Source of the DNA: Gammaproteobacteria bacterium
GTDB taxonomy: Bacteria > Pseudomonadota > Gammaproteobacteria > Ga0077536
Assembly (NCBI GenBank): GCA_024235015.1
Contig: JACKNG010000002.1
Coordinates: forward strand, 62,001-126,000
Reading direction: 5' to 3'
Length of the DNA stretch: 64,000 bases
Positions 34,397-43,596 of this stretch are shown here, piece after piece. Both the position numbers and the translations under genes were made by a program. Below the pieces are notes generated by a model, which saw only the letters and a list, made by a program, of their open reading frames with translations, ran no database searches and had not been told where the DNA came from. The first letter of the stretch is position 1. Each line of letters starts with the position of its first letter.

Positions 34397-35860
34397 ATGA
34401 GCGAGTCGTTTCCACGCGGCGTTGCCGAACTCAGCGCCGGCCTCGCCGCCGGCGATTTCTCCAGCGTCGAGCTCACCCGCCACTACCTCGCGCGCATCGC
34501 GAACCACGACGCCGCCGTCAATGCCTACATCACGGTGTGTGGCGAGCGCGCCCTCGCCCAGGCCGCTGCGGCAGATGCCCGCCGCGCCGCCGGCACCGCC
34601 GGGGCCCTGACCGGCATCCCCTACGCGCACAAGGACATCTTCTGCACCCGCGGCGTGCGCACCAGCTGCGCCTCGCGCATGCTCGACAACTTCGTCGCAC
34701 CCTACGACGCGCACGTGACCGAGTGCCTCGACCGAGCCGGACTGGTGATGCTCGGCAAGACCAACATGGACGAGTTCGCGATGGGCTCGTCGAACGAATC
34801 GAGCTACTACGGCCGGACCTGCAACCCGTGGGACCCGGGCCGCGTGCCCGGCGGCTCGTCGGGCGGCTCGGCGGCAGCGGTCGCCGCCGGGCTGGCGCCG
34901 CTCGCTACCGGGACCGACACCGGCGGCTCGATTCGCCAACCCGCGGCGCTGTGCGGCATCTCGGGCTTGAAACCGACCTACGGCCGGGTCTCGCGCTTCG
35001 GCATGATTGCCTTCGCCTCCAGCCTCGACCAGGGCGGACCGATGGCGCGCAGCGCGGCTGACCTCGCCCTCATGCTGAACGTGATGGCGGGCTTCGACGC
35101 GCGCGATTCGACCTCGGTCGAGCGGCCGGACGAGGATTTCACCGCCCCGCTGGCAAACGGCGTCGACGGCTTGCGAATCGGTATTCCACGCGAATACTTC
35201 GGCGCCGAGCTCGACCCGCGCGTCGGTGACACCGTGCACGCCGCGCTCGCCGAGCTCGAACGACGCGGCGCGCGCCTGAGTGAAATCAGCCTGGCCAGCG
35301 CACCGCTCGCCATCCCGGCCTACTACGTCATCGCACCGGCGGAATGCTCGTCGAACCTGTCGCGCTTCGACGGTGTGCGCTACGGCTATCGCTGCGCCGA
35401 CCCGACCGACCTGACCGATCTCTACGAGCGCTCGCGCAGCGAGGGTTTCGGCGCGGAGGTCAAGCGCCGCATCCTGGTCGGCACCTACGCACTGTCGTCC
35501 GGCTACTACGACGCCTACTACCGCAAGGCGCAGCAGGTACGGCGCCTGATCAAAGAGGATTTCGCCCGCGCCTTCGACACCGTCGACCTCATCGCCGGAC
35601 CGACCACGCCGGCGCCGGCATTCGCCGCCGGCACGCATGTCGACGATCCCGTCACGATGTACCTGTCGGACGTCTACACCACCGCGGTCAACCTGGCCGG
35701 CTTGCCGGCACTGTCGGTCCCCGCCGGCTTTCTCGACGGCCTGCCGGTCGGCCTGCAGCTCATCGGCAACTACTTCGACGAGGGGCGCCTGCTCGCCACC
35801 GGCCATGCGCTGCAGCAGGTCAGCGACGCCCACCGCGCGGTTCCGCCCGCTTTCGCCTGA
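34397..35860 (+). CDS. gatA: Asp/Glu-tRNA amidotransferase subunit A
   Basis: Amidase that releases ammonia from glutamine or asparagine for transamidation. It has 487 residues of the amidase-signature family. The catalytic lysine is in YAHKDIF; the Ser-cisSer-Lys triad continues with GGSSGGSAAAVAAG and DTGGSIRQPAALCG. The substrate region YYDAYYRKAQQVRRLIKEDF is characteristic. It lies between gatC and gatB. Confidence 0.97.
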   Translation: MSESFPRGVAELSAGLAAGDFSSVELTRHYLARIANHDAAVNAYITVCGERALAQAAAADARRAAGTAGALTGIPYAHKDIFCTRGVRTSCASRMLDNFVAPYDAHVTECLDRAGLVMLGKTNMDEFAMGSSNESSYYGRTCNPWDPGRVPGGSSGGSAAAVAAGLAPLATGTDTGGSIRQPAALCGISGLKPTYGRVSRFGMIAFASSLDQGGPMARSAADLALMLNVMAGFDARDSTSVERPDEDFTAPLANGVDGLRIGIPREYFGAELDPRVGDTVHAALAELERRGARLSEISLASAPLAIPAYYVIAPAECSSNLSRFDGVRYGYRCADPTDLTDLYERSRSEGFGAEVKRRILVGTYALSSGYYDAYYRKAQQVRRLIKEDFARAFDTVDLIAGPTTPAPAFAAGTHVDDPVTMYLSDVYTTAVNLAGLPALSVPAGFLDGLPVGLQLIGNYFDEGRLLATGHALQQVSDAHRAVPPAFA

Positions 35861-35870
35861 GGGTCCCGAC

Positions 35871-37307
35871 ATGGAATGGCAACCCGTCATCGGTCTCGAG
35901 GTGCACGCCCAGCTCGCCACCCAGAGCAAGATCTTCTCCGGCGCGGCGACCGCCTACGGCGCCGCGCCCAACGTGCAGGCCTGCGGCGTCGATCTCGGCC
36001 TGCCGGGGGTACTGCCGGTGCTCAACGCCCAGGCCGTCGAGCTGGCGGTCAGGTTCGGTCTCGCCATTGACGCCGAGATTGCGCCGTGCTCGGTCTTCGC
36101 GCGCAAGAATTATTTCTACCCGGATTTGCCCAAGGGCTACCAGATCAGTCAGTACGAACATCCCATCGTCGGCTGCGGCCACCTACGTATCACGCTCGAC
36201 GAGCGCGAGCTCGACATCGGTATCACCCGCGCGCACCTCGAAGAGGACGCCGGCAAGTCCGTACACGGCGTGGTCAGCGGGCGTACCGGCATCGATCTCA
36301 ACCGCGCCGGCACACCGTTGCTCGAAATCGTCTCGGAGCCGGTCATGCACTCGGCTCGCGAGGCGGTCGCCTACATGCGCGAGCTGCACCGGCTGGTACG
36401 CCACCTCGGCATCTGCGACGGCAACATGCAGGAGGGGTCGTTCCGCTGCGACGCCAACGTGTCACTGCGACCGGCGGGCAGCGACACGCTGGGCACGCGC
36501 ACCGAGATCAAGAACCTCAATTCGTTCCGCTTCGTCGAACGCGCCATCGAGTTCGAGATCGAGCGCCAACGCGACATCCTCGAAGACGGCGGCAAGGTGG
36601 TGCAGGAAACGCGGCTCTACGACCCCGACAAGGACGAGACCCGCACCATGCGCACCAAGGAGGATGCGCACGACTACCGCTACTTCCCCGATCCCGACCT
36701 GCTGCCGGTCAGCGTCAGCGCCGACGACCTGGCGCGTATCCGCGCCACCCTGCCGGAGTTGCCGGCGGCGCGCATCGCCCGCTACGTCGACGACTATGGC
36801 CTCGGTCGCGAGGACGCCGCCCTGCTGGTCAACGAGCCCGCCGTGGCGGCATTCTTCGAGGCCAGCCTCGGTCCGCTCGAGGTGCCGGCGAAGGCCGTCG
36901 CCAACTGGATTACGGGCGAGGTCTTCGGCGCGCTGAACCGCGCCGGGCTTGCCGTCGACGACATCCCGATCACGCCCGCCATGCTGAACCAGCTGGTGGC
37001 GCGAATCGGCGACGGGACGGTCTCCGGCAAGGGCGCAAAGACCGTCTTCCAGGCGATGTGGAGCGAGGGCGGCCTCCCCGACGACATCATCGAAGCGCAG
37101 GGGCTCAAACAGGTTTCCGACTCGGGCGCCATCGACGCCATCGTCGACGAAGTCATCGCCGCCAACCCCGCCCAGGTCCAGGACTACCTTGCGGGCAAGG
37201 AGAAGATCCTCGGCTACCTGGTCGGACAGGCGATGAAAGCCTCCAAGGGCAAAGCGAATCCCGCGGCGGTGTCCGCCCTGCTGGTCGACAAGCTCAAGGG
37301 TGATTGA
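35871..37307 (+). CDS. gatB: Asp/Glu-tRNA amidotransferase subunit B
   Basis: tRNA-binding kinase/amidotransferase subunit that phosphorylates the aminoacyl group and accepts ammonia from GatA. It has 478 residues from MEWQPVIGLEVHAQL at 35871; an in-frame upstream stretch overlapping gatA was discarded because this N-terminus is the universal one. Motifs: YPDLPKGYQISQYEHPI, LEEDAGKSVH, GSFRCDANVS and the C-terminal YqeY-like helical domain (YLVGQAMKASKGKANP). It is followed by a terminator. Confidence 0.97.
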   Translation: MEWQPVIGLEVHAQLATQSKIFSGAATAYGAAPNVQACGVDLGLPGVLPVLNAQAVELAVRFGLAIDAEIAPCSVFARKNYFYPDLPKGYQISQYEHPIVGCGHLRITLDERELDIGITRAHLEEDAGKSVHGVVSGRTGIDLNRAGTPLLEIVSEPVMHSAREAVAYMRELHRLVRHLGICDGNMQEGSFRCDANVSLRPAGSDTLGTRTEIKNLNSFRFVERAIEFEIERQRDILEDGGKVVQETRLYDPDKDETRTMRTKEDAHDYRYFPDPDLLPVSVSADDLARIRATLPELPAARIARYVDDYGLGREDAALLVNEPAVAAFFEASLGPLEVPAKAVANWITGEVFGALNRAGLAVDDIPITPAMLNQLVARIGDGTVSGKGAKTVFQAMWSEGGLPDDIIEAQGLKQVSDSGAIDAIVDEVIAANPAQVQDYLAGKEKILGYLVGQAMKASKGKANPAAVSALLVDKLKGD

Positions 37308-37374
37308 CGCGCACGTGGCGGCGTGCCGGCACCCCGCCGGACTGTGTCGGCCCTTGCCCGCGTCGGTGGTAACA

Positions 37375-37406
37375 GAGGCCGGGCTCCCAGGCCTCGCGCG
37401 TTTTTT
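37375..37406 (+). terminator. Intrinsic terminator of gatCAB
   Basis: GAGGCC/GGCCTC stem with a nine-base loop, then GCGCG and six T residues, 68 bases after the gatB stop. Confidence 0.7.
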
Positions 37407-37439
37407 GTGCGGCCGCCGTGCTACGTACGCGGACAGTAG

Positions 37440-38375
37440 CTACCTCGACCACTTCGACGGGCTGTTGGCCTTGCCTCGGTCGGCGGCGACGCCGTTCGAA
37501 CCTGCGTGGCGGCATGTAGGCGCTGCAGCGAACTGGGCCGAAAAGCGCCCGGCGACCGCGCCGAGCAGAGCGCCGACCGTCACCTCTGCACGCGCCTCGG
37601 CAGCGCCGCGGTCGCCAGTAGCCGAACCGCCGACCGCTCGTTCGGAGGCCGAGGCGATGCGGTCCAGCATGATCTCCGACAACCGCGCCAGGGACGTCAC
37701 GATGTCACCGGCCGTCGCCATGTGCCGGTGGACGGCCGCACTGCCGGCAGCTTGCGGAATGTCGCGCAGGCCTGCGCGTAAGGCCTGCAACTGCGTGCGC
37801 ATGTCGTGGGAGACGAAGCGCACGCTGTGACCGAGCCCCGCTTCGGCGGCGGCGGCGCGCCGTTCGCTCCTGGTCAGCGCATCGATCAGGAAATAGAGAT
37901 AGGTGAACAGCAGCGGTATCGTCGTCGCCACTGTCCACGGGACGTGGGCGGACGCCTGCCAGTAGTCGGACAAGCTCGTCACCGCGAACATGCCGAAGAT
38001 TGTCAGCACGGCCGAGCAGGCCAGCAGGTTCTTGCCGAATCGGATGCCGTAGCCGAGCCCGATCTGCGCCAGCAGGAAGAACAGGAAATAGCCGTGCTCA
38101 CCGAGCACCACGAGGCCCACCAACGCAAAGCAATGGTCCGCGCACAGGGTCACCAGCACGAGGCCGTCGGCGGCCGTCTCCGCGGCCCGCTGGACAACGA
38201 CCAGGAGGGTCAGGGTGTAGGCAATGAACAGCAGATACAGACCTTCGGTGAGGTGAGCGGTCACGGCGTAATAAGCGCCAGTCAGGAGGCAGACGATCAG
38301 TCGTACGGTGGCCTGCAGACGCAGGTTGGCGAGGCGATTGCCGCGGTAAGGGTCCGGGATCAGCTTCCAGTCCAT
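37440..38375 (-). CDS. Truncated membrane histidine kinase lacking the ATPase domain
   Basis: 311 residues from an ATG at 38375 (GTG at 38393 is possible). The N-terminal half contains about five to six membrane spans (20-40, 46-62, 70-92, 95-110, 118-135, 147-165). Then comes a short linker and an H-box VRFVSHDMRTQLQALRAGL with the phospho-acceptor His190. After the second DHp helix the sequence becomes Ala/Arg-rich and stops. There is no N, G1 or G2 box, so it cannot phosphorylate itself. The layout resembles RpfC-type sensors. No response regulator is adjacent. It may be a decaying gene, or a trans-phosphorylated or scaffold DHp protein. Confidence 0.7.
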   Translation of the reverse strand: MDWKLIPDPYRGNRLANLRLQATVRLIVCLLTGAYYAVTAHLTEGLYLLFIAYTLTLLVVVQRAAETAADGLVLVTLCADHCFALVGLVVLGEHGYFLFFLLAQIGLGYGIRFGKNLLACSAVLTIFGMFAVTSLSDYWQASAHVPWTVATTIPLLFTYLYFLIDALTRSERRAAAAEAGLGHSVRFVSHDMRTQLQALRAGLRDIPQAAGSAAVHRHMATAGDIVTSLARLSEIMLDRIASASERAVGGSATGDRGAAEARAEVTVGALLGAVAGRFSAQFAAAPTCRHAGSNGVAADRGKANSPSKWSR

Positions 38376-38566
38376 GGCAGCCTGCACGGGCACGAGAGGT
38401 CACGGTAGTGTGCCGCAGCCCGGCACTTTGTGCACGCCGTGGTTGGGACGGGCGGGTGCGTCGTTCGAGCCGGAGCCTGTCGGGTGGCCGGAGCGGTGGC
38501 TGGCCGTGGCGGGAGGGGATCGGCTTGGGAAGGCCGGCCGCGGCGCCGGGGGATGGGTGTCTCGAC

Positions 38567-38593
38567 TGTCCCGCCCCTTGGTGGGGCGGGACA
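38567..38593 (-). terminator. Strong hairpin downstream of rplQ
   Basis: An 11-bp perfect stem (TGTCCCGCCCC/GGGGCGGGACA) with a five-base loop, starting 23 bases after the rplQ stop on the minus strand. It lacks a U-run, so it may be a pause or RNA 3'-end stability element rather than a classical terminator. It marks the end of the ribosomal block. The rest of 38376-38615 shows nothing recognisable. Confidence 0.55.
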
Positions 38594-38615
38594 CGAGGGC
38601 AAGCCGCGTGGCGGG

Positions 38616-39005
38616 TCAGTCCTCGGTGCTGCTCGCGTCGTCTTCGAGCGGCCGGTCGACCAGCTCGACGATCGCCATCGGTGCATTATCGCCGGGGCGG
38701 AAGCCGCACTTCAGGATGCGCAGATAGCCGCCCGGGCGCGCCTCGTAGCGCGGGCCCAGCTCGTTGAAGAGCTTGGTGACGATCTCGCGATCGCGCAGGC
38801 GGGAAAATGCCAGCCGGCGCTTGGCGACCGAGTCGGACTTCGCCATCGTGATCAACGGCTCGGCCGTGCGGCGCAGCTCCTTGGCCTTGGGCAAGGTGGT
38901 ACGGATGAGCTCGTGCCGGAACAGGGACACGGTCATGTTCCGGAACATCGCCTTGCGGTGTGCGCTGTCGCGGTTGAGCTGGCGGCCGCTATTCAGGTGT
39001 CTCAT
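38616..39005 (-). CDS. rplQ: 50S ribosomal protein L17
   Basis: Large-subunit protein near the exit tunnel. It has 129 residues against 127 in E. coli. The N-terminus MRHLNSGRQLNRDSAHRKAM is diagnostic, with ELRRTAEPLITMAK and GGYLRILKCGFRPGDNAPMA. The acidic tail EDDASSTED is a small extension. It is the last gene of the alpha set, 31 bases after rpoA. Confidence 0.98.
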   Translation of the reverse strand: MRHLNSGRQLNRDSAHRKAMFRNMTVSLFRHELIRTTLPKAKELRRTAEPLITMAKSDSVAKRRLAFSRLRDREIVTKLFNELGPRYEARPGGYLRILKCGFRPGDNAPMAIVELVDRPLEDDASSTED

Positions 39006-39036
39006 GGCTGGGTTGCCCTTCTAATTATGCGGTTGT

Positions 39037-40041
39037 TCAATGCGCGGCGCGTTCGCTGTCGTAGAGCCCGACCGGCGGCCAGTTCTCCAGGCGCATGCCC
39101 AGGGAGAGGCCGCGCGCTGCCAGGACATCCTTGATCTCGGTCAGCGACTTCTTGCCGAGATTGGGCGTCTTGAGCAGCTCGACCTCGGTGCGCTGAATGA
39201 GATCACCGATGTAGTAGATGCTCTCTGCCTTGAGGCAGTTGGCCGAACGCACGGTGAGCTCGAGATCGTCGATCGAACGCAACAGGATGGGATCGATCTC
39301 GATCGCGTCGGAAGATGCCGACTCGTGGGTATCCTCGGCCGTGATGTCGACGAAAACCGCCAGCTGGCTACGCAGGATGCCGGCCGCTTCCTTGACCGCG
39401 TGTTCGGGATCGATCGTGCCGTTGGTCTCGATGGTCAGGATCAGCTTGTCGAGGTTGGTCTGCTGCTCGACGCGCGCGCTCTGAACCTCGTAGGCACAGC
39501 GACGCACCGGGCTGAACGAGGCGTCGAGCTTGAGCCGGCCGATGGTGGTATCGGCTTCCTCGGGCAGTTCGCGCGCGGTCGACGGCTGGTACCCGCGGCC
39601 ACGCTCGACGCGCAGCGTCATGTTGAGCTCGCCGACATCGCTCAGGGTCGCGATGTGGTAATCGGGATCGACGATCTCGACGTCGTGGTCGAGCACGATG
39701 TCGCGCGCCGTCACGGTGCACGGACCGCGGCGGTTCAAGGTCAGGGTGGCCTCGTCACGCGCATGCATGTTGATGGCCAGACCCTTCAGGTTGAGGAGGA
39801 TGTCGGTCACGTCCTCCTGCACCCCCTCGATGGTGGTGTACTCGTGGAGGACGTTCTCGATTTCGACCTCGGTGATGGCGCTGCCGGTCATCGACGACAG
39901 CAGCACCCGGCGCAGGGCATTACCCAGAGTATGGCCGAAGCCGCGATTCAAAGGCTCGATGGTGATCTTCGCCGTGCGCGGATTGACCGCCTGCACGTCG
40001 ACGATCTTCGGCTTCAATAACTCGTTCAAGGCTGACGCCAT
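39037..40041 (-). CDS. rpoA: RNA polymerase alpha subunit
   Basis: Assembly platform of RNA polymerase and contact for UP elements and activators. It has 334 residues. The N-terminal domain includes EPLNRGFGHTLGNALRRVLL. A flexible acidic linker precedes the C-terminal domain, whose DNA-binding helices read LIQRTEVELLKTPNLGKKS and LTEIKDVLAARGLSLGM. It lies between rpsD and rplQ, the normal alpha order. Confidence 0.99.
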   Translation of the reverse strand: MASALNELLKPKIVDVQAVNPRTAKITIEPLNRGFGHTLGNALRRVLLSSMTGSAITEVEIENVLHEYTTIEGVQEDVTDILLNLKGLAINMHARDEATLTLNRRGPCTVTARDIVLDHDVEIVDPDYHIATLSDVGELNMTLRVERGRGYQPSTARELPEEADTTIGRLKLDASFSPVRRCAYEVQSARVEQQTNLDKLILTIETNGTIDPEHAVKEAAGILRSQLAVFVDITAEDTHESASSDAIEIDPILLRSIDDLELTVRSANCLKAESIYYIGDLIQRTEVELLKTPNLGKKSLTEIKDVLAARGLSLGMRLENWPPVGLYDSERAAH

Positions 40042-40066
40042 AATGGAGTCTCCTTACTCAGTAGGG

Positions 40067-40690
40067 TTACTTCGAATACAACTCGACGACGAGCGATTCA
40101 TTGATATCGGCAGGGAGATCCGCGCGCTCCGGTACGGTCTTGAAGCGACCTTCCATCTTCTTGGAATCGACTTCGACCCATTCCGGGAAGCCGAGCTGCT
40201 CGGCGATCGCGAGCGAGTCCTGGATGCGAACCTGCTTGCGCGCCTTCTCACGCACGGCGACGACGTCTTCCGCCGCCACCTGGTAGGACGGGATGTTGAC
40301 GACCTTGCCATTCACCGTGATGGCCTTGTGCGAGACCAGCTGGCGCGCTTCGGCGCGGGTGGCACCGAACCCCATGCGATAGACGACGTTGTCGAGCCGG
40401 CACTCGAGCAGCTGCAACAGGTTCTCGCCGGTTGCACCGCGACGACGCGCCGCCTGCTTGTAATAGTTGCGGAACTGACGTTCCAACACGCCGTAGATGA
40501 AGCGCAGCTTCTGCTTCTCACGCAGCTGCAGGGCGTAGTCGGACTGGCGACGGCCGCGGCTGTCGCCGTGCTGCCCGGGCGGCTTCTCCAGTTGACACTT
40601 GGTCTCGATCGGGCGTGCGCGGCTCTTCAGCCCCAGGTCCATGCCCTGGCGACGGCTCAGCTTGCATTTCGGTCCAATGTAACGAGCCAT
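40067..40690 (-). CDS. rpsD: 30S ribosomal protein S4
   Basis: Primary 16S rRNA-binding protein and, in E. coli, translational repressor of the alpha operon. It has 207 residues. Start MARYIGPKCKLSRRQGMDL; the S4 RNA-binding domain is seen in LECRLDNVVYRMGFGATRAEARQLVSH and NIPSYQVAAEDVV. It is three bases from rpsK, so tightly coupled. Autoregulation here is presumed, not shown. Confidence 0.99.
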   Translation of the reverse strand: MARYIGPKCKLSRRQGMDLGLKSRARPIETKCQLEKPPGQHGDSRGRRQSDYALQLREKQKLRFIYGVLERQFRNYYKQAARRRGATGENLLQLLECRLDNVVYRMGFGATRAEARQLVSHKAITVNGKVVNIPSYQVAAEDVVAVREKARKQVRIQDSLAIAEQLGFPEWVEVDSKKMEGRFKTVPERADLPADINESLVVELYSK

Positions 40691-40693
40691 GGC

Positions 40694-41083
40694 TTAAACC
40701 CTGCGCTTCTTCGGAGGACGGCAGCCGTTGTGCGGGATCGGCGTGACGTCGGTGATGTTGAGGATGCGGAAACCCGCGTTGTTCAGCGAACGCACGGCGG
40801 ACTCGCGGCCCGGCCCCGGCCCTTTCACGAACACGTCGAGGTTCTGCATGCCGTACTCGTCGCGCACCGAGGACAGGCGCTCGGCCGCGACCTGCGCCGC
40901 GAACGGCGTGCTCTTGCGCGAACCGCGGAAGCCGCTGCCACCGGCGGTCGCCCAGGCCAGCGTATTACCCTGCCGATCGGTGATCGTGATGATGGTGTTG
41001 TTGAACGACGCATGGATGTGCGCGACGCCGTCGAGCACGCTGCGCTTCGCTTTTTTCTTCGTACGCGAAGGGGAAGTAGCCAT
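40694..41083 (-). CDS. rpsK: 30S ribosomal protein S11
   Basis: Platform protein of the small subunit at the mRNA exit. It has 129 residues, equal to E. coli. Seen: GVAHIHASFNNTIITITDRQ, GRESAVRSLNNAGFRI and the C-terminal IPHNGCRPPKKRRV, whose Asn-Gly is the known isoaspartate-prone site of the family. It lies between rpsM and rpsD. Confidence 0.99.
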   Translation of the reverse strand: MATSPSRTKKKAKRSVLDGVAHIHASFNNTIITITDRQGNTLAWATAGGSGFRGSRKSTPFAAQVAAERLSSVRDEYGMQNLDVFVKGPGPGRESAVRSLNNAGFRILNITDVTPIPHNGCRPPKKRRV

Positions 41084-41098
41084 ATCTTCAGTCCGAGC

Positions 41099-41455
41099 CT
41101 ATCGTTTGACCAGGCGCCGCGGACCCTTACGGGTGCGGGCATTCGTACGGGTGCGCTGCCCGCGTACAGGCAGACCGCGGCGGTGGCGAATACCGCGGTA
41201 GCAGCCGAGATCCATCAGGCGCTTGATGTTCATGCTGACCTCGCGGCGCAGATCACCTTCCACCGCGTAACGCCCGACCTCGTTGCGCAGGGCATCGAGC
41301 TGGCCTTCGGTCAGATCCTTGACGAGGTCAACGGGGTTGATGTTCGCGGCCTCACAGATGGCCTGGGCGCGCGTGCGCCCGATGCCATAGATGGCGGTCA
41401 ACGCGATGACCGTGTGTTTACGGTCCGGGATGTTTACTCCAGCGACGCGAGCCAT
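41099..41455 (-). CDS. rpsM: 30S ribosomal protein S13
   Basis: Head protein contacting the P-site tRNA and 50S bridges. It has 118 residues, as in E. coli. Start MARVAGVNIPDRKHTVIALT, helix-turn region IYGIGRTRAQAICEAA, and the basic tail RTNARTRKGPRRLVKR. First of the alpha set, following rpmJ. Confidence 0.99.
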   Translation of the reverse strand: MARVAGVNIPDRKHTVIALTAIYGIGRTRAQAICEAANINPVDLVKDLTEGQLDALRNEVGRYAVEGDLRREVSMNIKRLMDLGCYRGIRHRRGLPVRGQRTRTNARTRKGPRRLVKR

Positions 41456-41486
41456 GTCGTATCCTCTTGCTTCCGATTGTCGACCA

Positions 41487-41600
41487 TCAGCCCTGGCGCT
41501 GCTTGTGCCGCGGATCCTTGCAGATCACGCGCACTTGCCCCTTACGCCGGATGATGCGGCAGTTGCGACAAATCTTCTTTACCGATGCCTGAACTTTCAT
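41487..41600 (-). CDS. rpmJ: 50S ribosomal protein L36 (zinc-binding form)
   Basis: A 37-residue protein, MKVQASVKKICRNCRIIRRK onward. It keeps the zinc ribbon ligands (CRNC, then a later Cys and His in VICKDPRH), so it is the C+ form. It lies 20 bases after secY and before rpsM. Confidence 0.97.
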   Translation of the reverse strand: MKVQASVKKICRNCRIIRRKGQVRVICKDPRHKQRQG

Positions 41601-41620
41601 GATGGACCCCTGACGTGCGC

Positions 41621-42964
41621 CTAGCGGCGTCCGTAACCTTTGAGATTGCGTTTCTTCATCAAGCCTTCGTACTGGTGCGACATGAGGTGCGCCTGCACCT
41701 GCGACATGAAGTCCATGACCACGACGACGATGATCAACAACGACGTACCACCGAAATAGAACGGCACGTTGAGTTGCAGGATGAGGAACTCGGGCAGCAG
41801 GCAGACCGCGGTGATGTAAGCGGCGCCGGCCACGGTCAGGCGTGTCATGACGCCATCGATGTACCGCGCAGTCTGATCGCCGGGGCGGATGCCGGGGATG
41901 AAAGCGCCCGACTTCTTGAGATTGTCCGCCATCTCCTTCGGGTTGAACACCAACGCGGTATAGAAGAAGCAGAAAAAGATGATCGCAGCCGCGTAGAGCA
42001 TGACGTAGAGCGGCTGTCCGGGCGACAGCGTGGTGCTGAGATCGCGCAACCAGTCGAGCCCCTCGGTATTGCCGAACCAACCGGCAACGGTGGCCGGGAA
42101 CAGGATGATGCTGGAGGCGAAGATCGGCGGGATCACCCCGGCCATGTTGAGCTTGAGCGGCAGGTTGGTCGACTGGCCGCCGTACATCTGACGACCGCGC
42201 TGCTGCTTGGCATAGTTGACCGTAATGCGACGCTGGGCGCGCTCGACGAAGACCACGAAGCCGGTCACCAGTACCGACAACGCGAGCAGAATGAGCACCA
42301 GGATGATCGACAGCTCGCCGGTACGTGACAGTTCCAGCGTACCGGCCACGGCCTTGGGCAGGCCGGCGACGATGCCGGCGAAGATGATCATCGAGATACC
42401 GTTGCCGATGCCACGCTCGGTGACCTGTTCGCCCAGCCACATCAGGAACAGCGTGCCCGTAACGAGGGTCGCAATGCAGGTGACCTTGAACGACAGGCCC
42501 GGATCGATCACGAGCTGCATGCCGGCGGCGGTCTGTTGCTCGAGCATCACGGCCACACCGGTGGCTTGGAAGAAGCACAGCACCACGGTGAAATACCGGG
42601 TGTACTGGTTGATCTTGCGGCGGCCGGCTTCGCCCTCCTTCTTCAGCTGCTCGAGCTTCGGGTGCACCACCGTCAGCAGCTGGATGATGATGGAGGCCGA
42701 GATGTACGGCATGATGCCGAGCGCGACGACCGAGAAGCGCTGCAGGGCGCCGCCGGAAAACATGTTGAACATGTCCAGGATCGAGCCGCGCTGCTGATCG
42801 AACAGCGCGTTGAGGGCGATCGGGTTGATGCCCGGCACCGGGATGTGGGTGCAGATCCGGAACACCAGCAAGGCGCCGAGCAGGAAGAAGAAGCGCTGCC
42901 GCAGCTCCGTCAACTTGCCCAGACCGGCGATGCCCCCGGGGATTCCCTTGGCGCTCGTAGCCAC
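41621..42964 (-). CDS. secY: Sec translocon channel subunit SecY
   Basis: Ten-span inner-membrane protein forming the protein-conducting channel with SecE and SecG. It has 447 residues. Recognisable parts are ELRQRFFFLLGALLVFRIC in TM1, GGALQRFSVVALGIMPYIS, the ribosome/SecA-binding loop VERAQRRITVNYAKQQRGRQ, and MSHQYEGLMKKRNLKGYGRR at the C-terminus. It overlaps nothing and starts two bases after rplO. Confidence 0.99.
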   Translation of the reverse strand: MATSAKGIPGGIAGLGKLTELRQRFFFLLGALLVFRICTHIPVPGINPIALNALFDQQRGSILDMFNMFSGGALQRFSVVALGIMPYISASIIIQLLTVVHPKLEQLKKEGEAGRRKINQYTRYFTVVLCFFQATGVAVMLEQQTAAGMQLVIDPGLSFKVTCIATLVTGTLFLMWLGEQVTERGIGNGISMIIFAGIVAGLPKAVAGTLELSRTGELSIILVLILLALSVLVTGFVVFVERAQRRITVNYAKQQRGRQMYGGQSTNLPLKLNMAGVIPPIFASSIILFPATVAGWFGNTEGLDWLRDLSTTLSPGQPLYVMLYAAAIIFFCFFYTALVFNPKEMADNLKKSGAFIPGIRPGDQTARYIDGVMTRLTVAGAAYITAVCLLPEFLILQLNVPFYFGGTSLLIIVVVVMDFMSQVQAHLMSHQYEGLMKKRNLKGYGRR

Positions 42965-42966
42965 GA

Positions 42967-43401
42967 TCAGTCTTCCACCCGGCCCCCGGCCGCCTCGATA
43001 GCCGCACGCGCGCCGCGGGTCACGCCGAGGCCCTTGACGTGCACGGCCTTGCCGATCTCGCCCGAGGCGATGATCTTGACGCGGTGGACGTCACCGCGGA
43101 CGAGTCCGGCCGCGTGCAAGGCGAGCAGGTCGATGGTCTCTGCTGCGACCTTGTTCAACTCGTGCAGCCGCACTTCGTCGACGTGCAGGCTGACCTGCGA
43201 GCGGAAGCCGTACTTCGGCAGGCGCCGCTGCAGCGGCATCTGGCCGCCTTCGAAACCGACCTTGTGGTAACCGCCCGCGCGCGACTTCTGGCCCTTGTGG
43301 CCACGGCCGCCGGTCTTACCGAGACCGGAACCGCCGCCCCGCCCGAGGCGTTTGCCCGGCTTCTTGGCGCCCGCTCCGGGCTTGATGGTGTTCAATCGCA
43401 T
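42967..43401 (-). CDS. rplO: 50S ribosomal protein L15
   Basis: 144 residues, as in E. coli. The long Gly/Lys-rich N-terminal extension (GAKKPGKRLGRGGGSGLGKT, GGRGHKGQKSRAGG) threads into 23S rRNA. A globular domain with VARGDV-type text (GLVRGDVHRVKIIASGEI) follows. Three bases after rpmD, before secY. Confidence 0.99.
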   Translation of the reverse strand: MRLNTIKPGAGAKKPGKRLGRGGGSGLGKTGGRGHKGQKSRAGGYHKVGFEGGQMPLQRRLPKYGFRSQVSLHVDEVRLHELNKVAAETIDLLALHAAGLVRGDVHRVKIIASGEIGKAVHVKGLGVTRGARAAIEAAGGRVED

Positions 43402-43404
43402 GGG

Positions 43405-43590
43405 TCAGATCTCCTGAACCTTGAGCATGTAGCCGATCTTGTCGACCATGCCGCGGTTCTCACGCGTATCGATGACTTCCACGGTCTGCCGGATCTTGCG
43501 CAGGCCGAGGCCCTCGGCGCAGGCCCGGTGAGCCGCGAGGCGACCATTGAGGCTCTTGCACAGGGTCAAGCGCAGTTTCTTGTCGGACAC
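43405..43590 (-). CDS. rpmD: 50S ribosomal protein L30
   Basis: 61 residues, the short bacterial form. MSDKKLRLTLCKSLNGR, then AHRACAEGLGLRKIRQTVEV and IDTRENRGMVDKIGYMLKV fit the family. It lies between rpsE and rplO in spc order. Confidence 0.98.
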   Translation of the reverse strand: MSDKKLRLTLCKSLNGRLAAHRACAEGLGLRKIRQTVEVIDTRENRGMVDKIGYMLKVQEI

Positions 43591-43596
43591 GGTGTG

